A stretch of DNA of 64,000 nt, taken from Streptomyces sp. SA15 (GTDB taxonomy: Bacteria > Actinomycetota > Actinomycetes > Streptomycetales > Streptomycetaceae). A program made the translations under genes and the position numbers. A model generated the notes under the pieces. That model did no database searches. It saw only the letters and a program-made list of their open reading frames with translations, and was not told where the DNA came from. The stretch lies in the NCBI RefSeq assembly GCF_002291145.1, contig NZ_NTGE01000195.1, positions 62,001 through 126,000 of the forward strand. Reading direction: 5' to 3'. Positions 8,990 through 17,207 of the stretch are shown in pieces (the first letter of the stretch is position 1; each line of letters opens with the position of its first letter).

Positions 8990-9799
8990 TCAGCTCTTCG
9001 TACGGAACTTGTGGATCGCGACCGGCGCCATGACCGCCGTGATGGCCACCGACCAGCCGAGGGTCACCCACAGGTCGTGCGCGACCGGGCCGCCCACCAT
9101 CAGTCCGCGGGCCGCGTCCGCGAGCGTGGACAGCGGGTTGTAGTCGGTGAACGCCTGCAGCCAGCCCGGCATCGACGCCGTCGGCGTGAAGATCGACGAG
9201 CCGAACTGCAGCGGGAACAGCACCAGGAAGCCCATCGCCTGCACCGACTGGGCGTTCTTCAGGATCACGCCCAGGGTGAGGAACACCCACATGATCGACG
9301 AGGCGAACACCACGGACAGGCCCACGGCCGCGAACAGACCGGGCCAGTTGTTGATGTCGAAACCGACCAGAACGGCGACAATCATCAGCACGGTCGTCGC
9401 GAACAGCATCCGCGCCAGCTCCACCGAGACCTTGGCGAACAGCACCGAGCCGCGCCCGATCGGCAGGGACCGGAAGCGGTCCATGACACCGGAGTTGAAG
9501 TCCTGGCTGAAGCCGGTGCCGACGCCCTGGGACAGCGTCATGCTCATCATCGCGATCATGCCGGGGATCACGTACTGCACGTACCCCTCCTGCCCGCCGC
9601 CCAGGGCCTGCCCGATCGAGCCGCCGAAGACGTACACGAACAACAGGGTGAAGACGATCGGCATCAGCAGCGCGTCGAACATCGACTCCGGGTCCTGCCG
9701 GATCCACAGCAGGTTGCGGCGGATGAGCGCGCCGGTGTGACGGAGGTGGCCGCGCAGCGAGATGCGCGCATCGGCATTGAGGGTGGCGGTGGCGCTCAT
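8990..9799 (-). CDS. ABC-2 type transporter permease (DrrB-like)
   Basis: A 269-residue membrane protein with six hydrophobic segments, starting around PIVFTLLFVYVFGG and including SVVFASSIMWVFLTLGVIL. The pattern, with the conserved LPIGRGSVLFAK loop after the second helix, matches ABC-2 permeases of the daunorubicin-resistance (DrrB) group, which export hydrophobic drugs. Its ATG overlaps the stop of the upstream ATPase gene by 4 bp (ATGA), a sign of translational coupling and of one complex. It is convergent with the SARP gene. Confidence 0.92.
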   Translation of the reverse strand: MSATATLNADARISLRGHLRHTGALIRRNLLWIRQDPESMFDALLMPIVFTLLFVYVFGGSIGQALGGGQEGYVQYVIPGMIAMMSMTLSQGVGTGFSQDFNSGVMDRFRSLPIGRGSVLFAKVSVELARMLFATTVLMIVAVLVGFDINNWPGLFAAVGLSVVFASSIMWVFLTLGVILKNAQSVQAMGFLVLFPLQFGSSIFTPTASMPGWLQAFTDYNPLSTLADAARGLMVGGPVAHDLWVTLGWSVAITAVMAPVAIHKFRTKS

Positions 9800-10821
9800 A
9801 CGGCGACCTCCTGACGGTCGTCGGCGGGTACGGCGTCCTGCGGGGCACTGGCGCGGTGGCCGGTTAGGGACAGGAACACCTCGTCCAGGCTGGGCAGTTC
9901 GGTGGTGATGGAGGAGAGCGTGATGCCGCGCGCGGTGACCGCGCCGACCACGGCGGTCAGCTGCTCGTCGCTGAGGATCGGGACCAGTACGGCACCCCGG
10001 TCGGCGTCCACGGTGGTGCTGGCGAGCCCGGTGATGCCGAGCTCGTCCAGCGCGGCGGCGAGCGGCCGCAGCTGCACCGGGTCGGCCGGCCGGACCCGCA
10101 GCGTCCGCCCGCCGACCTTCGCCTTCAGCTCCTCGATGGCGCCGCCCGCGATGACCTTGCCGCGGTCGATCACGGTCAGCTCGGAGGCGAGCTGCTCGGC
10201 CTCCTCCATGTACTGGGTGGTGAGCAGCACGGTCACGCCCTCGCCGACCATCCGCTTGACCTCGTCCCACACCTCGTTACGGGTGCGCGGGTCGAGACCG
10301 GTGGTGGGCTCGTCGAGGTAGAGGACGGCGGGCCGCCCCATCATCGACGCGGCCAGATCCAGCCGCCGCCGCATACCGCCGGAATACGTGGCCGCCGGCC
10401 GCTTGGCGGCCTCGGTGAGCGAGAACCGCTCCAGCAGCGCGTCGGCACGCGCGCGTGCCTCCTTGCGGGGCAGGTCGAGGAGCCGCCCGATCATGTAGAG
10501 GTTCTCCCAGCCGGGCAGCTTCTCGTCCACGGAGGCGTACTGCCCGGTGAGCCCGATCACCCGGCGCAGCTGCCGGGGCTGCCGTACGACGTCGTAGCCG
10601 GCGACGGTCGCCCGCCCGGCGTCGGGCTGGATCAGGGTGGACAGGATCCGCACGAGGGTGGTCTTCCCGGCCCCGTTCGGCCCGAGCACCCCCATCACGG
10701 TGCCCTCCCGCACATCCAGGTCGACACCGTCCAGCGCCCTGGTCTCGCCGTAGTGCTTGACCAGCCCCCGCACGGTGACGGCGCTGCCGGCGCGGTTGGG
10801 GTTCTTGTCGATTCGCGTCAT
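9796..10821 (-). CDS. ABC transporter ATP-binding protein (DrrA-like)
   Basis: A 341-residue ATPase that energises the neighbouring permease. Walker A GPNGAGKT is at residues 47-54, the signature YSGGMRRRLDLA begins at 146, Walker B VLYLDEPTTGLD at 166-177, and the H-loop region reads LLTTQYMEEAEQL. The C-terminal extension of about 100 residues after the nucleotide-binding domain is typical of DrrA-type multidrug ATPases. The ATG at 10821 has no Shine-Dalgarno; a -10-like CATCGT ends 7 nt before it, so the mRNA may be leaderless. Repeats upstream suggest control by a SARP-type activator. Confidence 0.93.
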   Translation of the reverse strand: MTRIDKNPNRAGSAVTVRGLVKHYGETRALDGVDLDVREGTVMGVLGPNGAGKTTLVRILSTLIQPDAGRATVAGYDVVRQPRQLRRVIGLTGQYASVDEKLPGWENLYMIGRLLDLPRKEARARADALLERFSLTEAAKRPAATYSGGMRRRLDLAASMMGRPAVLYLDEPTTGLDPRTRNEVWDEVKRMVGEGVTVLLTTQYMEEAEQLASELTVIDRGKVIAGGAIEELKAKVGGRTLRVRPADPVQLRPLAAALDELGITGLASTTVDADRGAVLVPILSDEQLTAVVGAVTARGITLSSITTELPSLDEVFLSLTGHRASAPQDAVPADDRQEVAV

Positions 10822-10842
10822 GACCACGACGATGCCAGTCCA

Positions 10843-10902
10843 CACCGACAAACCACCGACATCCCACCGACAGCCGCCTACAGCTCACCGACAGCACCAA
10901 CA
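10843..10902 (-). promoter_or_regulatory. Array of direct repeats at about 11-bp period upstream of the ABC exporter
   Basis: On the plus strand the octamer CACCGACA occurs at 10843, 10854, 10865 and 10886, with a 6/8 copy (CGCCTACA) at 10875 and a 7/8 copy (CACCAACA) at 10895. Spacing is 11, 11, 10, 11 and 9 bp, one helical turn, so all copies face the same side of DNA. In the gene direction the unit is TGTCGGTG. The nearest copy ends 8 bp before a weak -10-like hexamer (CATCGT), the geometry described for SARP-activated promoters. Confidence 0.6.
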
Positions 10903-10992
10903 TCCCCGATGACCACCGCAACCATCAATTGAGCAACCACGACGGCGAGCTACCACCTCCGCGAGAGCGGCGCCGGTTTAGGCGCAAAGAGG

Positions 10993-11028
10993 GGCAGCCC
11001 GCCGACGGGGGATGATCGGCGGGCTGCC
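10993..11028 (-). terminator. Intrinsic-type terminator downstream of panB
   Basis: A perfect 12-bp inverted repeat, GGCAGCCCGCCG and CGGCGGGCTGCC, with a 12-nt loop, 27 bp beyond the panB stop. There is no U-tract, as is common in Streptomyces. Confidence 0.75.
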
Positions 11029-11054
11029 ATGGTGCCGCAATGGCTCAGCTCGGC

Positions 11055-11930
11055 TCAGTGAACCGAGTGCTCCTCCAGCGGGAACGTTCCGCCCACCACG
11101 TCCTCCGCGAACGCCTTCGCCGCGTTCCCCATGACCTCACGCAGATTCGCGTACTGCTTCACGAACTTCGGCACCCGACCGCCGGTCAGCCCGAGCATGT
11201 CCGTCCACACCAGCACCTGTGCGTCCGTCTCCGGCCCGGCACCGATGCCCACCGTCGGAATGTGCAGCACCCGAGTGACCTCGGCGGCAAGTTCGGCCGG
11301 AACCAGCTCCAGTACCACCGCGAACGCCCCCGCGTCCTGCACGGCCTTCGCGTCCCGCAGCAGCTGCGCCGCCGCCTCCTCACCGCGCCCCTGGACGCGG
11401 TACCCCATGGCGTTCACCGACTGCGGCGTCAGCCCGATGTGCGCCATGACCGGGATGCCGGACTCCACCAGCAGCTCGATCTGGCGATGCGAGCGCTCGC
11501 CGCCCTCCAGCTTCACGGCCCCGACCCCGGCCTCCTTCACCAGCCGGGTCGCCGACCGCAGCGCCTGCACGGGACCCTCCTGGTACGACCCGAAGGGCAG
11601 GTCGCCGACGATCAGCGCACGGCTCGTACCCCGTACGACCGCCGCCGACAGCATGGTCATCTCGTCGAGGGTGACGGGCACGGTGGTCTCGTACCCGAGG
11701 TGGCAGTTGCCCGCCGAGTCCCCGACGAGCATGACCGGGATCCCGGCCTCGTCGAAGACGGACGCGGTCATCGCGTCGTACGCGGTGAGCATGGGCCACT
11801 TCTCGCCGCGTTCCTTGGCGGCGGCGATGTCGCGAACGGTGATACGGCGGGTGCCCTTGCCCCCGTACAGCGTCTTGCTGCCGTCGGAGGTCTTCTGCTG
11901 CGCAGGCTGGGCAGCCGAAAGCTGCGTCAT
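11055..11930 (-). CDS. panB: 3-methyl-2-oxobutanoate hydroxymethyltransferase
   Basis: A 291-residue cytosolic enzyme of pantothenate (CoA precursor) synthesis. It transfers the hydroxymethyl group of 5,10-methylene-THF to 2-oxoisovalerate to form ketopantoate. Family motifs are MLTAYDAMTA (48-57), VGDSAGN (69-75; metal-binding Asp), VKLEGGE, HIGLTPQSVN, VLELVPAEL (catalytic Glu) and TVGIGAGP. The 30-residue N-terminal extension before RRITVRDI is longer than in E. coli but usual in Streptomyces. ATG at 11930. No panC is adjacent. Confidence 0.96.
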   Translation of the reverse strand: MTQLSAAQPAQQKTSDGSKTLYGGKGTRRITVRDIAAAKERGEKWPMLTAYDAMTASVFDEAGIPVMLVGDSAGNCHLGYETTVPVTLDEMTMLSAAVVRGTSRALIVGDLPFGSYQEGPVQALRSATRLVKEAGVGAVKLEGGERSHRQIELLVESGIPVMAHIGLTPQSVNAMGYRVQGRGEEAAAQLLRDAKAVQDAGAFAVVLELVPAELAAEVTRVLHIPTVGIGAGPETDAQVLVWTDMLGLTGGRVPKFVKQYANLREVMGNAAKAFAEDVVGGTFPLEEHSVH

Positions 11931-12108
11931 GGCAACGGCTCCTTCGTCATCTCGAGGCGCCCTGACGGCGTCCCCGGATCACCTCCATGGTGGCACCTCG
12001 TGCCACGCGCGGCCAGACCGGGGCGGGGGAGGGATGGGGGACTTCAGTCACGTACCGGCGTACGACTTGTGCCCTAGGTCCGTTCTTAAGGCCTCGGTAA
12101 AAGAATTC

Positions 12109-12131
12109 CGATACGAGACGGTGCCGTATCG
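12109..12131. promoter_or_regulatory. Inverted-repeat operator of the DHA2 exporter
   Basis: A 23-bp site with perfect 7-bp arms CGATACG and CGTATCG around a 9-bp centre, ending 22 bp before the exporter ATG. A repressor gene of the TetR family lies just downstream of the exporter, and such repressors usually bind sites of this kind in the exporter promoter. Confidence 0.65.
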
Positions 12132-12153
12132 AAATCCCTTTACGCTCGTCGGC

Positions 12154-13749
12154 ATGACTACTCCTGCCGACCGCGCCCTCGAAGGCCCCCGAATACCGGA
12201 GGCGGTGCACCGGCGCCGCTGGGCGATCCTCGGCGTCCTGATGCTGAGTCTGCTGATCGTGGTGCTCGACAACTCGATCCTGAACGTCGCCATCAAGACG
12301 ATCTCGACCCCCGCCCCGACCGGCCTGGGCGCCACCCAGAGCGAGCTGGAGTGGGCCATCAACGCCTACACCCTGGTCTTCGCGGGCCTGCTGTTCAGCG
12401 CCGGTCTCCTCGGCGACCGGCTCGGCCGCAAGAGGGTCCTGCTCGGCGGACTCGCCGTGTTCGGCATCGGCTCAGCCCTCGCCGCCTTCTCCGGCTCGCC
12501 GGGCGAACTCATCGCCTTCCGCGCGGTGATGGGCCTCGGCGCCGCCTTCGTGATGCCGGCCACCCTCGCCGTCCTGATGAACGTCTTCGAGCGCGAGGAG
12601 CAGCCGAAGGCCATCGGCATCTGGGCCGGCGGCGTCGGACTCGCCATCGCCATCGGGCCGATCACCGGCGGCGTCCTGCTCGACCACTTCTGGTGGGGCT
12701 CGGTCTTCCTCATCAACGTGCCGATCGTGCTGCTCGCCCTGGCGCTGATGCTGTGGCTGGTGCCCGACTCCCGCGACCCGAACCCCGGCCGCATCGACCC
12801 CATCGGCGTCGTGCTGTCCGTCGTGGGACTGATCCTGCTCGTCTACGGCATCATCCGCGGCGGCGAGCTGGCCGACTTCACCGACCCCACCGTGCTGGGG
12901 ACCATCGCCGCCGGTCTCGTCGTCCTCGTCGCCTTCGTCGTGTTCGAGAAGCGCAGCACCCATCCGTCCATCGACGTCACCTACTTCAAGAACAAGGTCT
13001 TCTCGGCCGCGATCGCCGCCATCGCGCTGGTCTTCTTCGCGCTGATGGGCGTGACCTTCTTCTCGGTCTTCTACACCCAGAGCGTGCGCGGCTACTCGCC
13101 GCTCGAGACCGGTCTGCTGATGCTGCCGCTGGCCGCCGCCCAGATGGTCTTCGCGCCGCGCGCCCGGCTGATCGTCGACCGCTTCGGCTACAAGGCCACC
13201 ACCACGGCCGGCATGGTGGTCATCGCCGCGATGCTGGCCGCGTTCGCCACGCTGGAGGCCGACACACCGATCTGGCTCCTCGAAGTGATCTTCTTCCTCC
13301 TGGGCACCGGCATGGCGCACATCATGACCCCGGTCAGCGTCGTCATCATGCAGGCCCTGCCCCGCGAGAAGGCCGGCTCCGCCTCCGCCCTCAGCAACAC
13401 CTTCCGCCAGGTCGGCGGCGCGCTCGGCATCGCCGTACTCGGCTCGGTGCTCTCCACGGCCTACCGCGGCGGCATCGAGGACAAGCTGGGCCCGCTGCCC
13501 GCCGGCCTGCGCCACACCGCGGGCGAGTCCATCGAGGCGACCCTCGGCGTCGCCGCGAAGCTGGGCCCCGAGGGCAACGCGCTCGTCGGTCCCGCCCACG
13601 ACGCGTTCCTGCACGCGATGCACGTCACCGCGCTGTGGGGAGCGGGCGTGGCGGTGCTCGGCGCGATCGTCGTAGCCCTCTACCTGCCGGGCAAGGTGGC
13701 CACACCTCAGCGGGCCGAGGAGGAAGAGGAGTTGGTGGCGGCGGAGTAG
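12154..13749 (+). CDS. DHA2-family MFS exporter (EmrB/QacA type, 14 TM)
   Basis: A 531-residue drug:proton antiporter-type protein. The N-terminus has the TM1 motif LLIVVLDNSILNVAI (motif D1), the loop GDRLGRKRVLL (motif A) and the TM5 motif GPITGGVLLDHFWW (motif C, antiport). About 14 hydrophobic segments fit the DHA2 subfamily. The C-terminal tail is acidic (EEEEELVAAE). ATG at 12154 follows a palindromic operator; the TetR gene 97 bp downstream is probably its repressor. The substrate is unknown. Confidence 0.92.
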   Translation: MTTPADRALEGPRIPEAVHRRRWAILGVLMLSLLIVVLDNSILNVAIKTISTPAPTGLGATQSELEWAINAYTLVFAGLLFSAGLLGDRLGRKRVLLGGLAVFGIGSALAAFSGSPGELIAFRAVMGLGAAFVMPATLAVLMNVFEREEQPKAIGIWAGGVGLAIAIGPITGGVLLDHFWWGSVFLINVPIVLLALALMLWLVPDSRDPNPGRIDPIGVVLSVVGLILLVYGIIRGGELADFTDPTVLGTIAAGLVVLVAFVVFEKRSTHPSIDVTYFKNKVFSAAIAAIALVFFALMGVTFFSVFYTQSVRGYSPLETGLLMLPLAAAQMVFAPRARLIVDRFGYKATTTAGMVVIAAMLAAFATLEADTPIWLLEVIFFLLGTGMAHIMTPVSVVIMQALPREKAGSASALSNTFRQVGGALGIAVLGSVLSTAYRGGIEDKLGPLPAGLRHTAGESIEATLGVAAKLGPEGNALVGPAHDAFLHAMHVTALWGAGVAVLGAIVVALYLPGKVATPQRAEEEEELVAAE

Positions 13750-13818
13750 CAGCCGTGGACAAGGCGGAACAGCAGCCGTGGACAAGGCGGAACAACAGCC
13801 GTGGACAGGGCAGAATCG
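13750..13818 (+). repeat. Three tandem copies of a 23-bp unit
   Basis: The unit starts CAGCCGTGGACAAGGCGGAA and recurs at 13750, 13773 and 13796; the third copy has diverged (CAGGGCAGAA). It fills the gap between the exporter stop and the TetR start. 23 is not a multiple of 3, so it is not a coding repeat. Confidence 0.85.
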
Positions 13819-13846
13819 CCCCAGCCCACGGAAAGGACGGAGCGAC

Positions 13847-14479
13847 GTGAGCGGCCTCACAGACAGACGGTCGACCCGGGAGGGACCCCCCAGGGGCCGC
13901 CCCCGTAGTGAGGCCGTGGAGCGCGCCATCGTCGACGGGGTGGTGAAGCTCCTGGAGGAGGGCGTGCCGCTCGCGGAACTGTCCATCGAGCGCATCGCCC
14001 GTACGGTGGGTGTCGGCAAGGCCACCATCTACCGGCGCTGGAGCGGCAAGGAGGAGCTCTTCGTCGACGTCGTGCGCGCGGCCGAGCCCCCGGACCCCGA
14101 ACTGCCCGGCACGTCGATGCGCGACGACCTCGTGGCCCTCCTGGAACAGCTGCGCGAGCGCGGACTGAGGGCCCGCACGTCCGCCCTCCTGCACAACGTC
14201 TACGCCCAGATGAAGAGCAGCCCCAGGATCTGGACCGCGTACCACACGACCGTCGTCGAGCCACGCCGCCGGCTCCACATCCAAGTCCTGCGCAGGGGGC
14301 AGGAGAACGGCGAACTCCGCACGGACGTCGACATCGACGTGATCACCGACATGTTCGTCGCACCCATGCTGGTGCGCACCGTCATGCGTCCGGACGCCGA
14401 TCTCCCTCAGGGCCTGTCGGAGCAGATCGTCGACACGGTGCTGGAAGGGCTACGTCCCGTCAGTTCGCCCTCTGCGTAG
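13847..14479 (+). CDS. TetR-family transcriptional regulator
   Basis: Encodes 210 residues. The N-terminal helix-turn-helix spans about residues 47-66 (SIERIARTVGVGKATIYRRW); the remaining helices form the ligand-binding and dimer domain. GTG at 13847 is chosen because a GAAAGGA ribosome binding site precedes it; an upstream in-frame ATG at 13778 lies inside the 23-bp repeats. Tandem with the DHA2 exporter, so a local drug-responsive repressor is the natural reading; the palindrome at 12109 is the candidate operator. Confidence 0.9.
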   Translation: MSGLTDRRSTREGPPRGRPRSEAVERAIVDGVVKLLEEGVPLAELSIERIARTVGVGKATIYRRWSGKEELFVDVVRAAEPPDPELPGTSMRDDLVALLEQLRERGLRARTSALLHNVYAQMKSSPRIWTAYHTTVVEPRRRLHIQVLRRGQENGELRTDVDIDVITDMFVAPMLVRTVMRPDADLPQGLSEQIVDTVLEGLRPVSSPSA

Positions 14480-14663
14480 CCCGTGTGCGCGTTTCGTCAC
14501 AGAGGGCGCTTTCTCCGTTCGGCGCCGGAACTCGCCGCGCAGACTTGTACGTCCTCGTGCCCGTACGGCCGTCGAGGGACGGCAGGATCAGCGCCGATCA
14601 TCCCCTAGGGTCGTATGTGCACGGGGGGTGAACGGTGTGCACGGCAGGCAGTGAGGCGACGAT

Positions 14664-15725
14664 ATGGCGCAGCAGGCGTATGTGACGGAAACGGACAACG
14701 GTGGCTCGGACCCCGAGCGCCCTGGAGCCCGGTTCCGGCGCCTGATGAACCGCCTGATGAACCGCCTGATCGCCGGCTGGAGCGGCGACCGGCGCATCTG
14801 GCGTCGCGGCCTCGTGGTCGCCGGGCTCGCGGTGCTGCTCGCCCTGATCATGCTGCTGCACGCGCAGATCCCGAACGCCATCGGCAACCTCGGCAGCCTC
14901 ACCGACACGTTCCTGCCCTGGTTGGGCGTCTTCGTGCCCGTGCTGCTGGTGCTCGCTTTCGTACGGAAGTCCGCGACCGCCCTGATCGCCGTGCTGCTGC
15001 CGTCGATCGTGTGGCTGAACCTCTTCGGCGGCCTGATCAGCGACAAGGCCGGCAACGGCGGCGACCTCACGGTGGCCACGCACAACGTCAACGCCGACAA
15101 CGCCGACCCGGCCGGCACCGCCCGTGACGTGGCCGCGTCCGGCGCCGACGTGGTGGCCCTGGAGGAGCTGACCACGTCGGCGGTTCCGGTGTACGAGAAG
15201 GCCCTGGAGTCGACGTACCGGTACCACTCGGTGCAGGGCACCGTCGGGCTGTGGAGCAAGTACCCGCTGACCGGCGCCAAGCCCGTCGACATCAAGCTGG
15301 GCTGGACGCGCGCCATGCGCGCCACGGTGACCGCGCCCGCCGGGCAGGTCGCGGTGTACGTCGCCCACCTCCCGTCGGTGCGGGTGAAGCTGGAGGCCGG
15401 TTTCACGGCCCGGCAGCGCGACAAGAGCGCGAACGCCCTCGGCGAGGCCATAGAGGACGAGAAGCTGACCAGGATCGTCCTGCTCGGCGACCTGAACGGC
15501 ACGATGAACGACCGCGCGCTCAACGCCGTCACCGCCCAGATGCGTTCCACGCAGGGCGCGGCGGGCAGCGGCTTCGGGTTCAGCTGGCCGGCGTCGTTCC
15601 CGATGGCGCGGATCGACCAGATCATGGTGAAGGGGATCGAGCCGGAGAGCTCGTGGACGCTGCCGCAGACCGGCAGCGACCACCTGCCGGTGGCCGCGCG
15701 TGTGAACGTCGCCACGTCGTCGTAA
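14664..15725 (+). CDS. Membrane-anchored endonuclease/exonuclease/phosphatase (EEP) family protein
   Basis: A 353-residue protein with three hydrophobic helices at about 48-66, 85-100 and 104-122, then an extracytoplasmic EEP domain. Catalytic motifs are THNVNADN (139-146), LEEL, GDLNG and SDHLPVAARV near the C-terminus, which supply the metal-binding Glu, the Asp/Asn pair and the Asp-His pair. Family members hydrolyse phosphodiesters (DNA, sphingomyelin, inositol phosphates); the substrate is not predictable. The N-terminal stretch RRLMNRLMNRL comes from a short 12-bp tandem DNA repeat. It is probably exported or surface exposed. Confidence 0.88.
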   Translation: MAQQAYVTETDNGGSDPERPGARFRRLMNRLMNRLIAGWSGDRRIWRRGLVVAGLAVLLALIMLLHAQIPNAIGNLGSLTDTFLPWLGVFVPVLLVLAFVRKSATALIAVLLPSIVWLNLFGGLISDKAGNGGDLTVATHNVNADNADPAGTARDVAASGADVVALEELTTSAVPVYEKALESTYRYHSVQGTVGLWSKYPLTGAKPVDIKLGWTRAMRATVTAPAGQVAVYVAHLPSVRVKLEAGFTARQRDKSANALGEAIEDEKLTRIVLLGDLNGTMNDRALNAVTAQMRSTQGAAGSGFGFSWPASFPMARIDQIMVKGIEPESSWTLPQTGSDHLPVAARVNVATSS

Positions 15726-15798
15726 TCCCCGCCGGCACTGGAAGTCGTATCCCCGCTGTACACCCGCTGTCGCTGGAATACGGGGCCGGTGAGCCTTT

Positions 15799-15830
15799 GT
15801 TCCGTACTTGAACATACTCTGGTACGGAAC
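15799..15830. promoter_or_regulatory. Inverted-repeat operator upstream of the DHA1 exporter
   Basis: Perfect 9-bp arms GTTCCGTAC and GTACGGAAC flank a 14-bp centre that contains TTGAAC and TACTCT, possible promoter elements. The site ends 34 bp before the exporter ATG. The arm is of the GTAC-containing type often used by winged-helix repressors such as HxlR, but no such gene is next to it. Confidence 0.6.
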
Positions 15831-15864
15831 TCCGCTCTCCCTTTTGAAAGGCACAGGTCCCTTC

Positions 15865-17085
15865 ATGCCCCTGGCCCTGCTCGCCCTCGCCGTGGGCGCC
15901 TTCGGCATCGGTACGACCGAGTTCGTGATGATGGGCTTGCTGCCCGACGTCGCGGCCGACCTGCACATCGCGATCCCCACCGCCGGTCACCTGGTCTCGG
16001 CGTACGCGCTGGGTGTGGTGATCGGCGCCCCGCTGCTCGCGGCGGTCACCGCGCGCATGTCCCGCCGTAAGGTCCTGATCGGCCTGATGGCTCTCTTCGT
16101 GGCGGGCAACGCGCTGTCGGCCCTCGCTCCCGACAACAACTGGCTGCTGGCGGCCCGCTTCCTCAGCGGTCTTCCGCACGGCGCCTTCTTCGGCGTGGGC
16201 GCCGTGGTCGCCACGACCATGGTGGCGCCGGAGCGCAAGGCCCGCTCCGTCTCACTGATGTTCCTCGGCCTGACGGTCGCCAACGTCGTGGGCGTGCCGG
16301 TGGCCACCCTCATGGGGCAGCACCTGGGCTGGCGGGCGACCTTCCTCGGCGTCAGCGCGATCGGCCTGGCGGCGATAGCGTCGCTGGCGCTGCTGATCCC
16401 GCACGACCACGCGCACGCCCCCGCCACGGGCGTCCGCGGCGAACTGGCCGCCCTGCGCTCCCTCCCGGTCTGGCTGGCCCTCGGCACGACGGTCGCGGGC
16501 TTCGGCGCGCTCTTCGCGGCCTACAGCTACATCACGCCGATGCTCACCGACGCCGCCGGCTACACCGGCTCCAGCGTGACGCCGCTGCTGGCGCTGTTCG
16601 GCGTCGGCGCCACGGCGGGCAACCTGCTCGGCGGCCGCCTGGCCGACCACTGGCTGCGGGGCACGCTGTTCGGCGGTCTGACGTCGCTGGTGGCGGTGCT
16701 GGTGTCGTTCCCGGTCCTGATGAACACGCAGGGGACCGCGGCCGTAGCGGTGATACTCCTCGGCACGGCGGCCTTCGTCACCGGCTCCCCGCTCCAGCTG
16801 ATGGTCATGGAGAAGGCGTCGGCGGCCCCGTCCCTGGCCTCCTCCGCCAACCAGGCCGCGTTCAACCTCGCGAACGCGGGGGGCGCGTGGATCGGGGGTC
16901 TCGCCCTGGCGGCGGGCTTCGGCGCGACGTCCCCGGCGGTCGCCGGTGCGGGCCTGGCGGTGCTCGGTCTGGGGGTCGCCGCTGCCGCGGCTGTGGTGGA
17001 CCGGCGTCGGGTCGCTCCGCAGACGGCGCGAGAGAGGATCGTTGCGACGCACGTGCCTCAGGAGTCGGAGGCGGTTCGCTCCTGA
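15865..17085 (+). CDS. DHA1-family MFS exporter (AraJ/YdhP/Cml-like)
   Basis: A 406-residue, 12-helix transporter. The N-terminal motif FGIGTTEFVMMGLLPDVA and the loop ARMSRRKVLIG are typical of the arabinose-efflux/chloramphenicol-resistance-like DHA1 group (multidrug or sugar efflux). ATG at 15865 is used; an in-frame ATG at 15808 lies inside the palindromic operator and is less likely. The last 229 bp of this gene (from 16858) recur in inverted orientation at 27939-28168. Confidence 0.9.
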   Translation: MPLALLALAVGAFGIGTTEFVMMGLLPDVAADLHIAIPTAGHLVSAYALGVVIGAPLLAAVTARMSRRKVLIGLMALFVAGNALSALAPDNNWLLAARFLSGLPHGAFFGVGAVVATTMVAPERKARSVSLMFLGLTVANVVGVPVATLMGQHLGWRATFLGVSAIGLAAIASLALLIPHDHAHAPATGVRGELAALRSLPVWLALGTTVAGFGALFAAYSYITPMLTDAAGYTGSSVTPLLALFGVGATAGNLLGGRLADHWLRGTLFGGLTSLVAVLVSFPVLMNTQGTAAVAVILLGTAAFVTGSPLQLMVMEKASAAPSLASSANQAAFNLANAGGAWIGGLALAAGFGATSPAVAGAGLAVLGLGVAAAAAVVDRRRVAPQTARERIVATHVPQESEAVRS

Positions 17086-17086
17086 C
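16858..17086 (+). repeat. Original of a 229-bp segment duplicated in inverted orientation
   Basis: Covers the last 76 codons of the DHA1 exporter plus its stop. A near-identical copy (one substitution seen, A to G in AFN/AFD, and one extra G in a G6 run) lies on the minus strand at 27939-28168. Similarity ends exactly after CTCCTGAC in both. Confidence 0.9.
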
Positions 17087-17207
17087 AGCGGCCGTCGAAT
17101 ACTCGGGTGCGGGTGACGCGGGCTCACCCCTAGGCTTCGGGGGTTCGAGGGGCTGACAAGGCGCCCTGTCGACGGCGGTCAGTCAGCGGATCGGAAGGCG
17201 CAGGGGA

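Noticed and set aside
5680..10902. A new antibiotic biosynthesis cluster around the SARP gene
   Set aside because: There are no biosynthetic enzymes next to it; the neighbours are housekeeping genes, so only a regulator-exporter link is proposed.
13778..13846. An earlier ATG start for the TetR downstream of the DHA2 exporter
   Set aside because: That segment consists of the 23-bp tandem repeats; GTG at 13847 has the ribosome binding site.
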